From CAKSFT01 sp045603125 (GTDB lineage Bacteria > Bacillota > Clostridia > UBA1381): a stretch of 12,954 nt of DNA. The position numbers and the translations under genes are program-made. Numbering within the stretch: the stretch's first letter is position 1; the number at the start of each line of letters is the position of its first letter. The notes under the pieces were generated by a model. The model was not told the origin of the DNA. It saw only the letters and a list, made by a program, of their open reading frames with translations, and did no database searches. Shown here piece by piece: positions 1-7,310 of the stretch. The stretch spans positions 1-12,954 of the forward strand of contig JAZULN010000006.1 of assembly GCA_045603125.1 (NCBI GenBank). Direction: 5' to 3'.

Positions 1-61
1 CAAGGAGTTGCCCTTAACCCTTGTCTTCCTAAGACCGCTTGGCCTCCGACTTATATAGACT
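1..61 (+). other. Unassigned 3' end of an upstream transcript
   Basis: What lies here cannot be named. Frame 1 is open from base 1 and reads about 20 codons to a TAA at 61-63, with a Pro/Cys/Trp-rich sequence that I do not recognise. The stretch also contains short complementary arms (CAAGG at 1-5 with CCTTG at 19-23; GTCTT at 23-27 with AAGAC at 31-35), so the end of a structured RNA is equally possible. A terminator follows at once, which supports this being the end of a transcription unit. No tRNA-like TpsiC arm or CCA end is visible. Confidence 0.2.
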
Positions 62-62
62 A

Positions 63-97
63 AAAAATCCGCTTCTTTTATTTTGGGGCGGTTTTTT
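63..97 (+). terminator. Rho-independent terminator of the unit upstream of rbgA
   Basis: A 7-bp stem pairs 69-75 with 85-91 (two G-U pairs) around a 9-nt T-rich loop. It is flanked by an A-run (62-67) and a T-run (92-97). rbgA begins only 15 nt further on and no separate promoter is visible between them, so rbgA probably depends on read-through or on a promoter hidden in or before this stretch. Confidence 0.55.
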
Positions 98-111
98 ATA
101 AGGAGAAATAT

Positions 112-966
112 ATGCAAAACATACAATGGTATCCGGGGCATATGGCAAAAACCCGCCGTATGATAGAGGAAAATCTAAAACTTATCGATGTTGTTGTGGA
201 AATTTTAGACGCAAGAATTCCTTTTTCCGGCAGAAATACTAACTTTGACGATATTATAAAATCAAAGCCAAGGCTGATTTTAATGAATAAATTCGACCTG
301 GCTGATAAGGAAGTAACAAACCAATGGATTCGACACTTTGAAAAGCAAGGCATCAAGGTAATACCAATCAGCTGTTCCACAGGCTATGGTGTAAATAAAG
401 TTATAACTGAAGCGAAGACTGTGATTTCAGATAGAATCCAAAAAGATAAGGAAAAAGGATTGACCAGAAGCTTAAAGCTTATGATGGTGGGAATCCCAAA
501 TGTGGGAAAATCCACCCTCATAAACCGTCTTGCCGGAAAAGCAAGTACAATAACCGGTGACCGCCCCGGTGTAACCCGTGGAAAACAATGGATTCGCATA
601 AAAGACGGTGTGGAGCTTTTAGACACACCCGGTATACTTCCGCCTAAATTTGAAGATGAAAAGGTGGCAAAAAACCTTGCCTACACCGGTGCTATTAAAG
701 ATAACATCATAAATATCGAGCTGCTTTCCTATTCGCTCCTGGAATATTTAAGAGACAACTACCCTACCGAGTTAATGAGCCGCTATAAGTTAGATAGCAT
801 TGAAGGTATGGAAGGTTATGAAATTCTCGAATATATAGGAAAAAAACGTGGATTTATAATATCGGGCGGCGAAATCGACACAGAACGTACAGCAAACATG
901 CTTATGGACGAACTTCGCTCTGCAAAAATCGGAAATATTACCCTTGAAAAGGTAAAAGAAGGTTAA
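112..966 (+). CDS. rbgA: Ribosome biogenesis GTPase RbgA (YlqF)
   Basis: A circularly permuted GTPase of 284 residues, the usual length for the family. The G motifs appear in the permuted order G4-G5-G1-G2-G3: NKFD at residues 59-62, ISCST near 86-90, P-loop GIPNVGKS at 127-134, GVTR near 153-156 and DTPG at 171-174. The N-terminal WYPGHMAK signature and the C-terminal helical domain typical of RbgA are present. In Bacillus subtilis RbgA acts late in 50S subunit assembly, helping uL16 and other late proteins to join; that role is transferred by family. The ATG at 112 is chosen because AAGGAG (100-105) lies just upstream and the protein starts exactly where the family does. The gene stands alone here, with a terminator upstream and an opposing gene downstream; the rplS-lepB-rnhB neighbours common in other Firmicutes are not visible in the window. 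Confidence 0.95.
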   Translation: MQNIQWYPGHMAKTRRMIEENLKLIDVVVEILDARIPFSGRNTNFDDIIKSKPRLILMNKFDLADKEVTNQWIRHFEKQGIKVIPISCSTGYGVNKVITEAKTVISDRIQKDKEKGLTRSLKLMMVGIPNVGKSTLINRLAGKASTITGDRPGVTRGKQWIRIKDGVELLDTPGILPPKFEDEKVAKNLAYTGAIKDNIINIELLSYSLLEYLRDNYPTELMSRYKLDSIEGMEGYEILEYIGKKRGFIISGGEIDTERTANMLMDELRSAKIGNITLEKVKEG

Positions 967-970
967 AAAA

Positions 971-994
971 ATAACGGTGCTTTTGCACCGTTAT
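971..994 (-). terminator. Terminator of the HPr-like gene
   Basis: A perfect 10-bp stem (971-980 with 985-994) has a TTTT loop on the plus strand. Read on the minus strand it is followed by six T residues (complement of A965-A970), so it is a good terminator for the minus-strand gene ending at 999. On the plus strand no T-run follows, so it is a poor terminator for rbgA unless read bidirectionally. Confidence 0.75.
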
Positions 995-998
995 GTAA

Positions 999-1229
999 TT
1001 ACTCAACTATAAATCTTTCAAGTTCTGAAAGGAATTTATCACAATCGTCGCTATGAACTTCAACCTTTATAGGCTTTGATAAATTAAGACTGAATATTCC
1101 CATGATAGACTTAGCGTCTACAACATATCTTCCCGATGTAAGGTCAACATCAAAGTCATATCTTGATACGATATTTACGAAATCCTTTACGTCGTTGATT
1201 GAGTTAAGCATTAAGAAAAATGTTTTCAT
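999..1229 (-). CDS. HPr-fold protein lacking the phosphorylatable histidine
   Basis: A 76-residue protein whose middle (residues 36-50, with DAKSIMGIFSLNL) matches the Ser46 region of HPr; compare NAKSLLGVLSLGI in the true HPr of this window. Aligned on that segment, HPr His15 and Arg17 fall at Ser10 and Asn12. The GLHARPA motif is absent and the only histidine is His59. It therefore cannot be a PTS phosphocarrier by the known chemistry. A regulatory or structural HPr paralogue is possible, and Ser41 could in principle be a target of HPr kinase. The start is supported by GGGAGG about 8 nt upstream of the ATG. It has its own promoter (1263-1291) and terminator (971-994), so it is a monocistronic gene divergent from mtaB. 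Its actual function is unknown to me. Confidence 0.8.
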   Translation of the reverse strand: MKTFFLMLNSINDVKDFVNIVSRYDFDVDLTSGRYVVDAKSIMGIFSLNLSKPIKVEVHSDDCDKFLSELERFIVE

Positions 1230-1262
1230 TATAAAATCCTCCCTAAATTTATTTTCTTATAT

Positions 1263-1291
1263 ATCATACAACTTTTTTTTAAATAAGTCAA
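1263..1291 (-). promoter_or_regulatory. Sigma-A promoter of the HPr-like gene
   Basis: On the minus strand, TTGACT (complement of 1286-1291), a 17-bp spacer and TATGAT (complement of 1263-1268). This puts the start of transcription about 25-30 nt upstream of the ATG at 1229. The 119-bp gap also has to carry the mtaB promoter, for which I see no good match. Confidence 0.7.
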
Positions 1292-1348
1292 GTGATAAAA
1301 AGAAATTTAATCCAATTTTAACATATATTTTAAAAAAGGAGCAACCCT

Positions 1349-2644
1349 ATGAAGAAAGTTGCATTTTACACATTAGGCTGCAAGGTTAATCAATACGAAA
1401 CCGAAGCAATGACCGAACTATTTAAAAATGACGGATATGAAATCACTCATTTTGAGGATTTTTCAGATATATATATTATAAACACATGCACCGTAACCTC
1501 TATGAGCGACAGAAAATCCAGACAGATTATCCGCCGTGCCAAAAAGAAAAATCCCGACGCAATTATCGTAGTGACCGGTTGCTATGCACAAACCGCACCT
1601 GATGATGTTTTAAAAATCGACGGGGTTAATATGGTTTTAGGTACAAACGAACGGCATAGGATTGTTGAACTCACAAAAAATCTTTTATCAGACTCAAAAC
1701 AAAAGGAAGTTTATAATATAATGAACTCCCACGAATTTGAAGAGTTATCTATCTCCTCATACTCCGAGCGAACACGGGCTTTTATTAAAATTCAGGAAGG
1801 GTGCAATCAGTTTTGTTCCTATTGCATTATTCCCTATGCGCGCGGTCCTATAAGAAGCCGTGACCCAAAAAGTGTAATTGATGAGATAACAACACTTTCT
1901 AAAAACGGATTTACCGAAGTGGTTTTAACCGGAATCCACGTTGCATCATACGGTAAAGATCTTTTGGATATGGATTTAGGCAAGCTTTTAGTAATGGTAA
2001 ATGACATAGACGGAATAAAAAGAATAAGGCTAAGTTCCATTGAGCCGATGACTCTAAACGAGAGCTTTATAAAAGCAATACTTCCCTGCAAAAAGCTTTG
2101 TCATCACTTCCACTTATCTCTGCAAAGCGGCTCGGACGCCACTTTAAAGAGAATGAACAGAAAATATACAACCGAAGAATACAAATCAGTTGTAGCCGGT
2201 CTTCGCACCGCATACCCCGATGTTGCAATCACAACCGATATTATGGTAGGATTTCCAGGCGAAACTGACGAGGAATTTGACCAAACCGTTGAATTTGTAA
2301 AAAGCATAAAATTTGCAGATGCCCACATATTTCAATATTCACCGAGAAAGGGTACTGTTGCCGCAAGGCGGCCAGACCAAATTTCTCCTAAAATTAAGGA
2401 ATCAAGAAGTAAGGTACTTTTAGAAATTACCGAAAAAAACCGAAAAGAATTTTTGGAATCCTTTATTGGAAAAACATTGGAAGTTTTGTTTGAACAACCA
2501 ACTAACGACGGCTTTTTTGAAGGAAAAACCGACAACTACATCACCGTTTGTGTACCATACGAGGAAAATCTTTCAGGGAAGTTCTTTGAGGTTAAAGCAG
2601 AAATGATAAAAGGCGAAAGAATTTACGGAAAAATTATAAAATAA
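1349..2644 (+). CDS. mtaB: tRNA t6A37 methylthiotransferase MtaB
   Basis: A radical-SAM methylthiotransferase of 431 residues that converts N6-threonylcarbamoyladenosine at position 37 of ANN-decoding tRNAs to ms2t6A. The N-terminal UPF0004 domain carries the three cluster cysteines Cys11 (GCKVNQYE), Cys47 (NTCTVTS) and Cys78 (TGCYAQ). The radical-SAM CxxxCxxC motif is Cys152-Cys156-Cys159 (GCNQFCSYC). The stretch after about residue 370 fits a TRAM RNA-binding domain. The GCKVNQYE start and overall length fit MtaB better than MiaB or RimO. The ATG at 1349 has AAGGAG 8 nt upstream. It is transcribed alone, convergent with uvrC. Confidence 0.93.
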   Translation: MKKVAFYTLGCKVNQYETEAMTELFKNDGYEITHFEDFSDIYIINTCTVTSMSDRKSRQIIRRAKKKNPDAIIVVTGCYAQTAPDDVLKIDGVNMVLGTNERHRIVELTKNLLSDSKQKEVYNIMNSHEFEELSISSYSERTRAFIKIQEGCNQFCSYCIIPYARGPIRSRDPKSVIDEITTLSKNGFTEVVLTGIHVASYGKDLLDMDLGKLLVMVNDIDGIKRIRLSSIEPMTLNESFIKAILPCKKLCHHFHLSLQSGSDATLKRMNRKYTTEEYKSVVAGLRTAYPDVAITTDIMVGFPGETDEEFDQTVEFVKSIKFADAHIFQYSPRKGTVAARRPDQISPKIKESRSKVLLEITEKNRKEFLESFIGKTLEVLFEQPTNDGFFEGKTDNYITVCVPYEENLSGKFFEVKAEMIKGERIYGKIIK

Positions 2645-2678
2645 AGGAAGAAACATTTTAAGTTTCTTCCTTTATTTT
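2638..2678. terminator. Bidirectional terminator between mtaB and uvrC
   Basis: A 17-bp uninterrupted stem (2638-2654 with 2662-2678) has a 7-nt loop and A/T-rich outer ends that supply a U-run in both directions. The stop codons of both convergent genes lie in it: mtaB TAA at 2642-2644 in one arm, uvrC TAA (2672-2674, minus strand) in the other. Confidence 0.85.
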
Positions 2679-4528
2679 TCTTTAAAATATTCTACTATAT
2701 TTTCTGCGGTTTTCTCATCTATCCCTGAATTCTTTAGTTCCTCTTTTGAGGAAAGGGAGATCGCATCAATACTTCCAAATTTTTCAAGCAAAATTTTTCT
2801 CTTTTTCTCTCCGACCCCTACAATGTTATCTAGTTCTGATCGAATTAAAGCCTCAGTTCTTAACTTTCGGTGATAGGAGATTGCGTAGCGGTGGACTTCA
2901 TCCTGAATATTTGTTATAAAGTTAAAAAGGCTTGATGTCATCTTGATTTCAACCTCACTATCTCCATCAAGAAGTCCTCTTGTTTTATGCTTATCATTTT
3001 TAACCATACCAAAAACAGGGACACTAAAATCTATTTCTTCAAGCATGCTTTTAACCGCATTTATATGTCCCTTTCCACCATCCACAAAAATCACATCAGG
3101 AAGGGGTAAAAACTTGAGGTCTGCTTCTTTTATCTGGCCATTTGAAAGCATTTCTTCTTCCTCCAGGGCATTTAAAAACCGCCTATATATGACTTCTCTC
3201 ATTGCACTATAGTCATCCGGCCCTTCAAAAGATTTAATTTTAAATTTCCGGTAGGCACTCTTTAGTGGTTTGCCGTTTTTAAATACAACCATCCCGGCAA
3301 CATTATTCGTCCCCGATATGTTTGAAATATCATACGCCTCAATTCTATTTACAGGCTTTACCAAGCCAAGAATTTTTGCAAGTTCATCCCCTTTGTTAAA
3401 CCTTTCTTCCTCACGCTGCTTCAAAGCCTTATATTTAGCTATTGATTGCTCAACATTTTTCCGGGCTAATTTCATTAAATCCGCTTTTTTACCCCTTTGA
3501 GGCGCTATAATGCTAACCTTTTTACCTTTAAGATCGGTTAACCATTGGGAAATCAACTCTCTATCCTCAATCTCAGTACCAATTAAAATTTCTTGGGGGA
3601 TGACCAAGGCCCGACTATAAAACTGCTTTATATATTCTAAAAGTGCTAAAGACCTATCCTCGGCATCATCAAGCCTGAAGCTTTCTCTCCCCATAATTTT
3701 ACCCAAACGGACAAAAAAAATCTCAACAAATGCCTTATTATCAAATACCTCTACATCAATTACATCCTGGTCGTTTTGTTTATCAGAATTTACAATCCTC
3801 TGCTTTTCATCGAGAGTTTTTATGGCTTTTATACGATCCCTTAGAATTGCTGCCTTTTCAAATTCCATTTCCTCCGACAAAGCCATCATCTTTTCGGTCA
3901 TATCTTTTATCAGTTTATCATGACCGCCGGCTAAAAAGTCACAAATATCCTCAAAAATACTTCTATATTCCTCTTTTGAAATCTCACCGGTACATGGTGC
4001 TATACAATTTTTTATATGAAAATTCAGACATGGTCTGCCTTTTCCGATATCCTCAGGAAATTTTCTTGTGCAAAGTGGGGGTTTAAATATTTTTTGGATA
4101 ACATCAAGATTATTTTTAACAGTTCCCATTCCAATATACGGTCCAAAATACTTTGCCCCATCATTCCTTAGAGTCCTGGTTGATTGGACAGTTGGGTAAT
4201 CTTTTTGCATATTTACCTTAATATAAGGATAAGTTTTGTCGTCCTTTAAAAGTATATTATATTTCGGGCGATATTTTTTTATTAAATTGCACTCTAAAAC
4301 CAGGGCCTCCATTTCGGTCCCTGTCACTATATATTCAAAATAACTGATTTTCGATACCATTGCCCGAACCTTTGGCGTATGTTTTTCACTTCCTCGAAAA
4401 TACTGTCTAACTCTGTTTTTCAGGATTTTCGCCTTGCCAACATATATCACCGTATCTTTCGAATCGTGCATAATATAAACACCTGGTTGATCGGGCAAAT
4501 TCTTTAATTCTTCTTCTAAATTAAACAT
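2672..4528 (-). CDS. uvrC: Excinuclease ABC subunit C
   Basis: UvrC makes both incisions around a DNA lesion in UvrABC nucleotide excision repair. The 618 residues contain every expected part in order. The GIY-YIG nuclease domain occupies about 13-92 (GVY at 16-18, YVG at 29-31, Arg39, Glu77). Four cysteines at 153, 167, 175 and 179 match the iron-sulfur cluster spacing described for UvrC. The UVR motif that contacts UvrB is at about 203-238, and the RNase H-like nuclease domain has Asp400 (AYDISN), Asp483 (VDGGKG) and DEVH at 543-546. The C-terminal helix-hairpin-helix pair is at about 565-618. The ATG at 4528 is preceded by a modest AAAGG. It lies downstream of ptsH across a terminator and no clear promoter is visible in the gap, so it may be expressed by read-through. 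Confidence 0.96.
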   Translation of the reverse strand: MFNLEEELKNLPDQPGVYIMHDSKDTVIYVGKAKILKNRVRQYFRGSEKHTPKVRAMVSKISYFEYIVTGTEMEALVLECNLIKKYRPKYNILLKDDKTYPYIKVNMQKDYPTVQSTRTLRNDGAKYFGPYIGMGTVKNNLDVIQKIFKPPLCTRKFPEDIGKGRPCLNFHIKNCIAPCTGEISKEEYRSIFEDICDFLAGGHDKLIKDMTEKMMALSEEMEFEKAAILRDRIKAIKTLDEKQRIVNSDKQNDQDVIDVEVFDNKAFVEIFFVRLGKIMGRESFRLDDAEDRSLALLEYIKQFYSRALVIPQEILIGTEIEDRELISQWLTDLKGKKVSIIAPQRGKKADLMKLARKNVEQSIAKYKALKQREEERFNKGDELAKILGLVKPVNRIEAYDISNISGTNNVAGMVVFKNGKPLKSAYRKFKIKSFEGPDDYSAMREVIYRRFLNALEEEEMLSNGQIKEADLKFLPLPDVIFVDGGKGHINAVKSMLEEIDFSVPVFGMVKNDKHKTRGLLDGDSEVEIKMTSSLFNFITNIQDEVHRYAISYHRKLRTEALIRSELDNIVGVGEKKRKILLEKFGSIDAISLSSKEELKNSGIDEKTAENIVEYFKEK

Positions 4529-4549
4529 ACTAATACCTTTATTTCTTAC

Positions 4550-4582
4550 AAAAATAACTCTACAAATTTATGTAGAGTTATT
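4550..4582 (-). terminator. Terminator after ptsH, upstream of uvrC
   Basis: A 12-bp stem (4553-4564 with 4571-4582) with a 6-nt loop is followed on the minus strand by TTTT (complement of 4551-4554, partly inside the stem). It lies 38 nt after the ptsH stop and 22 nt before the uvrC start. Confidence 0.7.
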
Positions 4583-4620
4583 ACTTATACTTTCAGGATT
4601 TTAAAAACTTTTGCCTTAAA

Positions 4621-4884
4621 TTATTCGGTGAAATTCAAGTCAATAAGCGCAACCAATGCAGTCACAGCTTCTTCTTCGTCAATACCGTCAGCAACAATAT
4701 TTATTGTAGTGCCCTTAGTGATTCCTAAAGATAGAACACCCAACAAACTCTTTGCATTCACTTTTCTTTCTTCTTTTTCAACCCAAATGCTTGACTTGAA
4801 TTCATTTGCCTTTTGAATGAAAAATGTAGCCGGTCTTGCATGTAGTCCTACTTGGTTATGCACTACTACCTCTTTTGAAAACAT
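4621..4884 (-). CDS. ptsH: Phosphocarrier protein HPr
   Basis: HPr relays phosphate from enzyme I to sugar-specific EIIA proteins of the PTS, and in Firmicutes also signals carbon status through Ser46. The GLHARPA active site places His15 and Arg17 exactly as in other HPr proteins, and NAKSLLG places the regulatory serine at residue 46. The start at 4884 gives an 87-residue protein with family numbering and an AGGAGG at 4892-4897 seven nt upstream. A longer in-frame start at 4932 would add 16 residues that no HPr has and has no such site. It is transcribed alone from the promoter at 4990-5018; no ptsI follows it, which is common in clostridia. Confidence 0.96.
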   Translation of the reverse strand: MFSKEVVVHNQVGLHARPATFFIQKANEFKSSIWVEKEERKVNAKSLLGVLSLGITKGTTINIVADGIDEEEAVTALVALIDLNFTE

Positions 4885-4989
4885 AATGTTATCCTCCTGA
4901 TTTCGAATAAATACGAATTGTTTATAATACACAAATAAATCAAATTTACAAAAAGTGTAAACTACAAACTATTATACACTATATAGTAT

Positions 4990-5018
4990 ATAATACATAT
5001 TTTTTTCGATATCGTCAA
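4990..5018 (-). promoter_or_regulatory. Sigma-A promoter of ptsH
   Basis: On the minus strand, TTGACG (complement of 5013-5018), a 17-bp spacer and TATTAT (complement of 4990-4995). The predicted 5' leader is roughly 100 nt. A second TATAAT (complement of 4971-4976) lies closer to the gene but has no fitting -35. Confidence 0.65.
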
Positions 5019-5083
5019 GAGTTTTTAAAACATCAGCAGCCAAATTCAAAATTTTTAGTAAGATTACCCGATATTTTGAAGTT

Positions 5084-6133
5084 TTATTCGCCTTTTTCCG
5101 TCATTTCAACCACTTTATCCTTTTTAGGCATCATTTTTTCTCTGATCTGCTTTTCGATGTCCGCGGTGAAATCCTGGTTATCCACCATATATTTCCTTAC
5201 ATTATCTCTACCCTGTCCAAGTCTTTCGCCCTTATAAGAGAACCACGCACCACTTTTTTGGATAATGTCTAAATTAACAGCAACATCTAGGATATTTCCT
5301 TCCTTGGAGATTCCCTGACCGTACAATATATCAAATTCTGCTTCCTTAAAAGGCGGTGCAACCTTATTTTTAACAACCTTAACCCTGGTCTTATTTCCAA
5401 TGAATTCTGTGCCGTTTTTGATTGCCTCAAGACGACGAACATCCAATCTTACAGAAGAGAAATATTTAAGTGCCTTTCCGCCCGGTGTAGTTTCAGGATT
5501 TCCGTAGATTACACCAACTTTTTCTCTTAATTGGTTAATGAAAATTACCGTTGTACCCGCCTTTGATGTAATACCTGTTAGTTTTCTTAGAGCCTGCGAC
5601 ATCAATCTTGCAAGCAAACCTACATGAGAATCACCCATCTCACCATCGATTTCCGCTTTCGGAACAAGTGCTGCAACAGAGTCTATAACGATTACATCCA
5701 AAGCTCCACTTCTTACCAGCGCCTCAACGATTTCTAAGGCTTGTTCACCCGTATCAGGTTGAGCAACGATTAAATCGTCAATATCAACGCCCAGGTTCTT
5801 TGCATATTCAGGGTCGAGTGCATGTTCGGCATCAATAAACGCTGCCTCTCCGCCGCGTTTTTGCGCTTCTGCAACGATATGCAATGCAACGGTTGTTTTA
5901 CCCGAAGATTCAGGCCCATAAATTTCTACAACTCTTCCCTTAGGTATTCCGCCCACTCCCAATGCCATATCAAGAGTCATTGAGCCTGTTGGGATTACGT
6001 CTACATTAACGGCTGTTGCCTGACCGAGCTTCATAATACTTCCCTTGCCGTATTGCTTTTCTATAATATCAAAAACCGCACCTAGTGCCTTCTTTTTTTC
6101 TTCATTTACAACCTTTACTTCATTCTCTGCCAT
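5084..6133 (-). CDS. recA: Recombinase RecA
   Basis: RecA forms the ATP-dependent filament on single-stranded DNA, catalyses strand exchange and triggers LexA self-cleavage. From the ATG at 6133 the protein has 349 residues. Visible motifs are Walker A GPESSGKT at 73-80, catalytic Glu103, Walker B ending at Asp151 (VIVIDS), the L2 loop after NQLREKVG (200-207) with GNPETTPGG, and a short C-terminal tail. The start is set at MAENE because AAAGGA lies 7 nt upstream; an in-frame ATG 18 codons further up (6187) lies between the -35 and -10 and cannot be used from this promoter. It has its own SOS-type promoter, with a tsf terminator before it. Only a weak AT hairpin (5045-5080) follows, so some read-through towards ptsH is possible. 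Confidence 0.98.
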   Translation of the reverse strand: MAENEVKVVNEEKKKALGAVFDIIEKQYGKGSIMKLGQATAVNVDVIPTGSMTLDMALGVGGIPKGRVVEIYGPESSGKTTVALHIVAEAQKRGGEAAFIDAEHALDPEYAKNLGVDIDDLIVAQPDTGEQALEIVEALVRSGALDVIVIDSVAALVPKAEIDGEMGDSHVGLLARLMSQALRKLTGITSKAGTTVIFINQLREKVGVIYGNPETTPGGKALKYFSSVRLDVRRLEAIKNGTEFIGNKTRVKVVKNKVAPPFKEAEFDILYGQGISKEGNILDVAVNLDIIQKSGAWFSYKGERLGQGRDNVRKYMVDNQDFTADIEKQIREKMMPKKDKVVEMTEKGE

Positions 6134-6157
6134 TTTTCGTTCCTTTCCGTTTTTATA

Positions 6158-6171
6158 CAAAACATTTGTTC
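6158..6171 (-). promoter_or_regulatory. LexA (SOS) box of recA
   Basis: On the minus strand 6160-6171 reads GAACAAATGTTT, close to the Bacillus/Clostridium LexA consensus GAAC-N4-GTTC (one mismatch at the last base). It sits just downstream of the recA -10 hexamer, about where transcription starts, a placement that would block RNA polymerase. Confidence 0.75.
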
Positions 6172-6178
6172 TATATCT

Positions 6179-6207
6179 ATTATACAATGAAAGTTTAAAA
6201 AAAACAA
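6179..6207 (-). promoter_or_regulatory. Promoter of recA
   Basis: On the minus strand, TTGTTT (complement of 6202-6207), a 17-bp spacer and a perfect TATAAT (complement of 6179-6184). The start point would fall near 6172, abutting the SOS box. Confidence 0.75.
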
Positions 6208-6234
6208 GTCTTTTTTTGAAAATTTTTGAAATTT

Positions 6235-6274
6235 TTTATAAAAAAATCCGAAATGCATACGCAATTCGGATTTT
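6235..6274 (-). terminator. Terminator of the rpsB-tsf operon
   Basis: A 10-bp stem (6243-6252 with 6265-6274) and 12-nt loop is followed on the minus strand by a T-run (complement of 6241-6246). It separates tsf from recA. In many Firmicutes pyrH and frr would follow tsf; here the operon ends. Confidence 0.85.
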
Positions 6275-6327
6275 GAGTTTCTAAAAAGTTTTCTTTTTGC
6301 GGTCTGGACATTTTTTTGAGAGTCCTA

Positions 6328-7221
6328 TTATTTAATCATACTTGCAACTTCGTCTGCAAAGTTTTCTTCTTTCTTTTCTAAGCCTTCGCCCTTTTCAAAT
6401 CTTGTGAAGTTTACAAGTTTAACTCCCTTAGTTTCAAGGTACTTTTCAACTTTGAAATCGCCGTCTTTAACGAATTCTTGTTGTAATAAGCAGTTTTGTT
6501 CATAGAACTTGTTGATCTTACCGCCAACCATCTTTTCGATGATTGCGTCCGGCTTTGATGCGTTCTTTGGATCTTCCTTGATTTGTGCGATGATAATGTG
6601 CTTTTCCTTTTCTACGTCTTCAGCTGGAACAACGTCCTTTGAAACGTATAAAGGATTGATAGCAGCAACTTGCATTGCAACGTCACGAGCAGCTTCGTAC
6701 TTATCATCTGTGTCAAGTGCAGTTTCAGTTTCTACGATAACACCGATTCTGCCGCCACCGTGGATATATGAGCAAACATTACCTTCAACACGTGCAAATC
6801 TTCTGATGCTCATGTTTTCACCAATCTTTGCGATTAGAGCTGTAAGCTTTTCGCCTACTGTTTCTGCTTCGTAAGTAAGAGCCTTTAGAGCTTCAACATC
6901 TGCCGGATTCTTTTCAGCAACAATTTTTGCAGTATTGTTAACGAATGTCATAAATTCGTCGTTCTTTGCAACGAAGTCTGTTTCTGAGTTAACTTCGATC
7001 ATTGCAGCAACCTTTTTGTCGTCTGACATATAGATTGTAACGATACCTTCTGATGCTATTCTTCCTGCCTTCTTAGCAGCGGTAGCTAAACCCTTTTCTC
7101 TTAAGAATTCAACTGCCTTGTCCATATCACCATCGGTTTCGGTTAATGCCTTTTTACAATCCATCATACCGCAACCTGTTATTTCTCTTAATTCTTTTAC
7201 ATTTTGTGCTGTAAATGCCAT
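6328..7221 (-). CDS. tsf: Elongation factor Ts
   Basis: EF-Ts is the guanine nucleotide exchange factor that recycles EF-Tu-GDP. The 297-residue protein has the N-terminal UBA-like domain with signature 1 at residues 11-26 (LREITGCGMMDCKKAL) and the EF-Tu-contacting signature 2 TDFVAKNDEF at 81-90, followed by the dimerisation core. The start at 7221 is chosen because GGAGG lies 8 nt upstream and MAFTAQNVKELRE is the normal beginning; the longer frame from 7290 adds 23 residues and runs through the hairpin region. It lies 89 nt after rpsB, in the usual rpsB-tsf order. Confidence 0.97.
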   Translation of the reverse strand: MAFTAQNVKELREITGCGMMDCKKALTETDGDMDKAVEFLREKGLATAAKKAGRIASEGIVTIYMSDDKKVAAMIEVNSETDFVAKNDEFMTFVNNTAKIVAEKNPADVEALKALTYEAETVGEKLTALIAKIGENMSIRRFARVEGNVCSYIHGGGRIGVIVETETALDTDDKYEAARDVAMQVAAINPLYVSKDVVPAEDVEKEKHIIIAQIKEDPKNASKPDAIIEKMVGGKINKFYEQNCLLQQEFVKDGDFKVEKYLETKGVKLVNFTRFEKGEGLEKKEENFADEVASMIK

Positions 7222-7252
7222 AATAGTTTCCTCCATCTTCAATATAAATAAA

Positions 7253-7287
7253 CGGCAGTCCCAGAGTCTTACGACTAAAGACTGCCG
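7253..7287 (-). promoter_or_regulatory. Hairpin between rpsB and tsf, possible attenuator
   Basis: An outer 8-bp GC-rich stem (7253-7260 with 7280-7287) encloses a smaller 4-bp hairpin (7265-7268 with 7273-7276). On the minus strand it is followed by TTTATTTAT, a weak U-tract. It could reduce tsf relative to rpsB expression or act as an RNA-processing site. I see no promoter for tsf here. Confidence 0.4.
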
Positions 7288-7310
7288 CAAACTTTTTTAA
7301 CGGTCTTTAA

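Noticed and set aside
1..61. tRNA gene on the minus strand at the left edge
   Set aside because: A D-arm-like GCCAAGCGGTC segment can be read on the minus strand, but no 5-bp anticodon stem with a 7-nt loop follows it.
3730..4086. 118-codon open frame on the plus strand inside uvrC
   Set aside because: It is antisense to the conserved UvrC coding sequence, has no ribosome binding site, and its translation is low-complexity without recognisable motifs.
4885..4932. N-terminal extension of HPr
   Set aside because: It would shift His15 and Ser46 out of their invariant positions, and AGGAGG lies just before the shorter start.
6134..6187. N-terminal extension of RecA to ATG 6187
   Set aside because: The extension would cross the promoter -10, the SOS box and the ribosome binding site; family length and the AAAGGA site support the start at 6133.
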